The position numbers were made by a program, and so were the translations under genes. 64,000 nucleotides of DNA from Chloroflexota bacterium (GTDB taxonomy: Bacteria > Chloroflexota > UBA11872). Under the pieces are notes generated by a model, which made no database searches, was not told the DNA's origin, and worked only from the letters and a program-made list of their open reading frames with translations. The stretch is from the NCBI GenBank assembly GCA_022821905.1, contig JAJECS010000024.1:124001-188000 (forward strand). Direction: 5' to 3'. Position 1 is the stretch's first letter. Each line of letters begins with the position of its first letter. Positions 61,231 to 64,000 of this stretch are shown here, piece after piece.

Positions 61231-62430
61231 ATGATCGAGAGCGCGACTTACACCGACGGCACGCGCTCGGTGCGCATCGGCGTCGATCGCATCGACACCT
61301 GGCTGGAAGACCACGAGTCCATCATCAACTTCCCGGGCGTCGTCGAGCTCGACGGCGACCGGCTCTTCATGACGATCCATCACGGCCGTCACGGCGGCGA
61401 GGAACCAACCTGGGCCTTCCTGTCCGATGACGCCGGGGCAAGCTGGCGGCGCCTACCCAACGACTTCCCCTTGCTCTCGCGCGACGCACGCACCGGGCTC
61501 ATCAACGAGACCCACGACTCGGGAGTGACCGGACACCTGCGCGACGGCTCCTTCGTGCGCATCAACCACAGCACCGAGCACGCCCTGTCCGTGGGCTACG
61601 ACCGCGCGCACGGCACCTATCACGAGCAGTTCCAGGAAGACGACCCCACGTTTCGGTTCCATCGCTGGACGGCCGACGCCACGCCCATTGAGAGCTTTCC
61701 ATTCAAGGTGCGCGGCATTCCGTGGGGTCGCGCGTCCTACCAGTGCTACTCGCGCCTGCTCGAGATGGACAACGGCGACTTCCTCACGGCCCTGGAGTGG
61801 GTCAGGATCCTCCCGCAAGCGGAGTGGACGCGCCTTCCCATCGGTCGCGATCGGAAGACGATCACCAGCGTCTTCATCGTGCGCTCCAGCGACCGCGGCA
61901 AGAGCTGGGATTTCGTGCACGCCTTCGACGCCTATGCGCTCAAGCCCGTGTACGGCCCCGGCGACCGCCGCTTGGACGAGGGCTTCAACGAGGCCGATCT
62001 CGTCCGGCTGGCTAACGGCGACCTGCTGTGCATGTTCCGCACCGGGTCCTACTCGCCCATGCACATGTCGCGCTCCGAGGACGGCGGGCGCACCTGGTCG
62101 ACTCCGGTCAACGTCGGCTGGCAGGGCGTCAAGCCGCGCCTGGAGCTGCTGCCCAACGGCGTGCTGGCCTGCGCCGCAGGGCGCGGGGCCTACGGCCATC
62201 CCCAGGTGACCCACGTGACCCTGAGTCTGGACGGCACCGGCCGCCATTGGGAGCCGCCGTTCGCCTTTCACACCGGCCCCGGCTGCTCCTACACCTCGAC
62301 CATGCAGCGGGACGACCGGCTGCACGTGGTCTACTCGCACTCCGATTTCACCCGCGACATGGGCACCAACCAACTGCCGTCGCAGACCATTCGTCGGGCG
62401 GTCTTGGACGTCGCCGTTCTCGATGACTGA
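61231..62430 (+). CDS. Asp-box (BNR) propeller protein, tandem array copy 2
   Basis: 399 aa from ATG 61231 (MIESATYTDGTRSVRIGVDR). Same architecture as copy 1: IDTWLEDHESIINFPGVVEL, SDDAGASWRRLP, SSDRGKSWDFV, SEDGGRTWSTPVN, then GYGHPQVTHV-type signature (AYGHPQVTHVTLSLDGTGRH), FHTGPGCSYTSTMQ and LPSQTIRRAVLDV. A GTG at 61213 could add six residues. Separated from copy 1 by 72 bp. Confidence 0.8.
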   Translation: MIESATYTDGTRSVRIGVDRIDTWLEDHESIINFPGVVELDGDRLFMTIHHGRHGGEEPTWAFLSDDAGASWRRLPNDFPLLSRDARTGLINETHDSGVTGHLRDGSFVRINHSTEHALSVGYDRAHGTYHEQFQEDDPTFRFHRWTADATPIESFPFKVRGIPWGRASYQCYSRLLEMDNGDFLTALEWVRILPQAEWTRLPIGRDRKTITSVFIVRSSDRGKSWDFVHAFDAYALKPVYGPGDRRLDEGFNEADLVRLANGDLLCMFRTGSYSPMHMSRSEDGGRTWSTPVNVGWQGVKPRLELLPNGVLACAAGRGAYGHPQVTHVTLSLDGTGRHWEPPFAFHTGPGCSYTSTMQRDDRLHVVYSHSDFTRDMGTNQLPSQTIRRAVLDVAVLDD

Positions 62431-62484
62431 TCGGCCGCACCACGAGATAACGCCGGCACGCCGCCGCGCAGGAGGTTAGTTCCG

Positions 62485-63651
62485 ATGCTCGAGTCCGCCA
62501 CCTACAGCGACGGCGAGCGCACCGCAACCCTCAGCGTCGAGCGCATCGACACCTGGCAGGAAGACACCGAGGTCATCCTGAACTTCCCGCATGTGGTGGA
62601 GCTCGCGGAAGACTGCCTATTCATGCGTTTCGCCCGCTCGCAGCACGCCATTGCCGAAGAGGAGCCCCACCGCGACGTCTACTCGACCGACGACGGCGAA
62701 ACCTGGGCCGAGGCGCCGCCCGGCATGGAGTTCGGCGGCGGCAGCCTGGGCTATCTCCGCGACGGCACGATCATGCGGCTGGAGCACAACACGGTCGAGG
62801 CCACGCAGCGCACCTGGGACAAGCACGTCGGCCCGTTCCACCTGGTCATGCAGGAGGACGACCCGACCTTCCGCCTGAACACCTGGCGACCGAACGGCGA
62901 GCCCATCGACCGCATCGAGTTCAAGATCGCCGGGCTGCCCTGGGCCACCGCCTCCTACCAGACCTACGCCAAGATCCTGGACCTCGACGACGGCAGCCTG
63001 CTCGCCGCCATGGAAGCCCAGGTCGGCCCGCCGAGGGAAACCGACGACATTCGGCCCGACGGCCGGCACCGTTGGGAGATCACCATGACGACGTTCATCG
63101 TCCGGTCGCGCGACCGCGGCCGGACGTGGGACTTCGTCACGGCATTCAGGCCGGAAGAGCTGCCGCTGGTTTACGGGGTGAGCGATCGCCCCGTGGACGA
63201 GGGGCTCACGGAGGCCGACCTGATCGTCGCGGCAAACGGCGACATCCTGTGCGTCAACCGCACCGGCTCGTACTCGCCCATGTGGCAGACGCGATCGACC
63301 GACGGTGGCCACACCTGGGGAACGCCCCATCCCGTGGGGTGGCAGGGCGTGAAGCCACGGCTGAATCTCTTGCCCAACGGCGTGCTCACCTGCGCGGCGG
63401 GTCGCGGCGGCTACGGCCACCCCCAGATCACCCACGTGATGATCAGCCTGGACGGCACCGGCAACCACTGGGAAGCGCCCTTCGGCTTCCACACCGGTCC
63501 GGGTTGCTCCTACACCTCGACGATGGTCCGGGACGGGCAGTTGCACGTCGTCTTCTCGCATTCCGACTTCACCCGCCCGTTCGGCACGCACAACCTGCCC
63601 TCGCAGCGCATCCGGCGAGCGGTGATCGACGTGCAACTGCACGACAGCTAG
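62485..63651 (+). CDS. Asp-box (BNR) propeller protein, tandem array copy 3
   Basis: 388 aa, ATG preceded by GGAGG six to seven bases upstream. IDTWQEDTEVILNFPHVVEL, STDDGETWAEAP, SRDRGRTWDFV, STDGGHTWGTPH, then GYGHPQITHVMISLDGTGNH, FHTGPGCSYTSTMV and LPSQRIRRAVIDV. It is slightly shorter than the others between the first Asp box and residue 90. Gap to copy 2 is 54 bp. Confidence 0.8.
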   Translation: MLESATYSDGERTATLSVERIDTWQEDTEVILNFPHVVELAEDCLFMRFARSQHAIAEEEPHRDVYSTDDGETWAEAPPGMEFGGGSLGYLRDGTIMRLEHNTVEATQRTWDKHVGPFHLVMQEDDPTFRLNTWRPNGEPIDRIEFKIAGLPWATASYQTYAKILDLDDGSLLAAMEAQVGPPRETDDIRPDGRHRWEITMTTFIVRSRDRGRTWDFVTAFRPEELPLVYGVSDRPVDEGLTEADLIVAANGDILCVNRTGSYSPMWQTRSTDGGHTWGTPHPVGWQGVKPRLNLLPNGVLTCAAGRGGYGHPQITHVMISLDGTGNHWEAPFGFHTGPGCSYTSTMVRDGQLHVVFSHSDFTRPFGTHNLPSQRIRRAVIDVQLHDS

Positions 63652-63785
63652 GCAGCCGCGCAACAGGCACACGCGTCATCTCCGCCCGCCGCTCCGATAA
63701 TGGGCCGCCCACTGCCCGCCGTTCGTTCGACACGCCCACAGCCCCGGGCTAGCATTTCGGCGCCCAACAACTGGAGTCACATCCA

Positions 63786-64000
63786 TGCTGCGGCAAGCCA
63801 CCTACGAGCGAAACGGACGCTCGGCATCGATCAGCGTCGAGCGCATCGACACCTGGTTCGAGACCACCGATTCGGTCATCAATTTCCCGGGCCTGGTGGA
63901 GCTCGAGGGCGACCACATGTTCTTGAGCTATCACCACGGGCGCCACGGCGGCCATGAGCCCCTGGAGCTCGCCGTCTCGGACGACGCCGGCGCCACCTGG
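63786..64000 (+). CDS. Asp-box (BNR) propeller protein, tandem array copy 4 (truncated by window end)
   Basis: First 71 codons only: MLRQATYERNGRSASISVER, then IDTWFETTDSVINFPGLVEL, HHGRHGGHEP and the first Asp box SDDAGATW at the window edge. Clearly the next paralogue of the array; HHGRHGG is shared with copy 2. Confidence 0.8.

Overview
This window is GC-rich, gene-dense bacterial chromosome. It begins with housekeeping genes (aspS, infC, tRNA-Gly(CCC), moxR, ogt, nadC, an htrA-type protease, rarA). From about 9.4 kb onward it is almost entirely accessory catabolism. I see no phage, transposase, CRISPR array or rRNA. The most economical reading is a Chloroflexota genome, perhaps SAR202/Dehalococcoidia-like or a sponge- or seawater-associated relative. 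The support is the many paralogues of enolase-superfamily dehydratases, 2-hydroxyacid dehydrogenases and xylose-isomerase-like epimerases, plus a membrane protein combining a degenerate PP2C-like domain with a beta-propeller. This assignment is an inference from gene content, not from a marker-gene tree.

Layout. 0-9.4 kb: core genes; infC and the htrA-like gene both lack a standard start codon. 9.4-15.6 kb: minus-strand cluster of one enolase-superfamily dehydratase, three sugar-phosphate isomerase/epimerase-like proteins and a 12-repeat Asp-box protein. 15.7-17.4 kb: MFS transporter. 17.8-26.0 kb: minus-strand operon reading epimerase, 2-hydroxyacid dehydrogenase, hydantoinase A, hydantoinase B, OppD, OppF. 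26.2-27.3 kb: Gfo/Idh/MocA oxidoreductase. 27.3-28.9 kb: a lone DGQHR/DndB-like gene with a good promoter and a perfect inverted repeat. 29.1-32.9 kb: 2-hydroxyacid dehydrogenase, RraA-like protein and a second hydantoinase B. 33-40.1 kb: plus-strand run with an NTF2-like protein, an UlaG-like metallohydrolase, an L-rhamnonate dehydratase-like enzyme, an ABC-2 exporter pair and two more enolase-superfamily proteins.

40.2-41.3 kb holds the most unusual element: four tandem units, about 272-293 bp apart, each with a TAGAAT-type box followed by a related tiny basic protein gene; the last copy has lost its start codon. 41.4-50.6 kb: two MocA oxidoreductases, a glycerol-1-phosphate dehydrogenase-like enzyme, a DapA-family enzyme, a dehydratase, two 2-hydroxyacid dehydrogenases, an amidohydrolase and an HpcH/HpaI aldolase. 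50.6-56.6 kb: sulfatase, GH78 alpha-L-rhamnosidase and a sialidase-like protein in one operon. 56.7-64 kb: a DapA-family protein, OppC/OppB permeases, and four tandem paralogous Asp-box proteins, the last cut by the window end.

Working together (inference): the sulfatase and rhamnosidase would release L-rhamnose from a sulfated or decorated glycan or glycoside; the RhmD-like dehydratase, the HpcH/HpaI aldolase and possibly the amidohydrolase fit a non-phosphorylative rhamnose route; the remaining dehydratases, epimerases and dehydrogenases would process other sugar acids. The Opp ATPases and Opp permeases are about 40 kb apart and no substrate-binding protein is present. A small family of ATTCCCGC...GCGGGAAT intergenic repeats is scattered over 34-48 kb.
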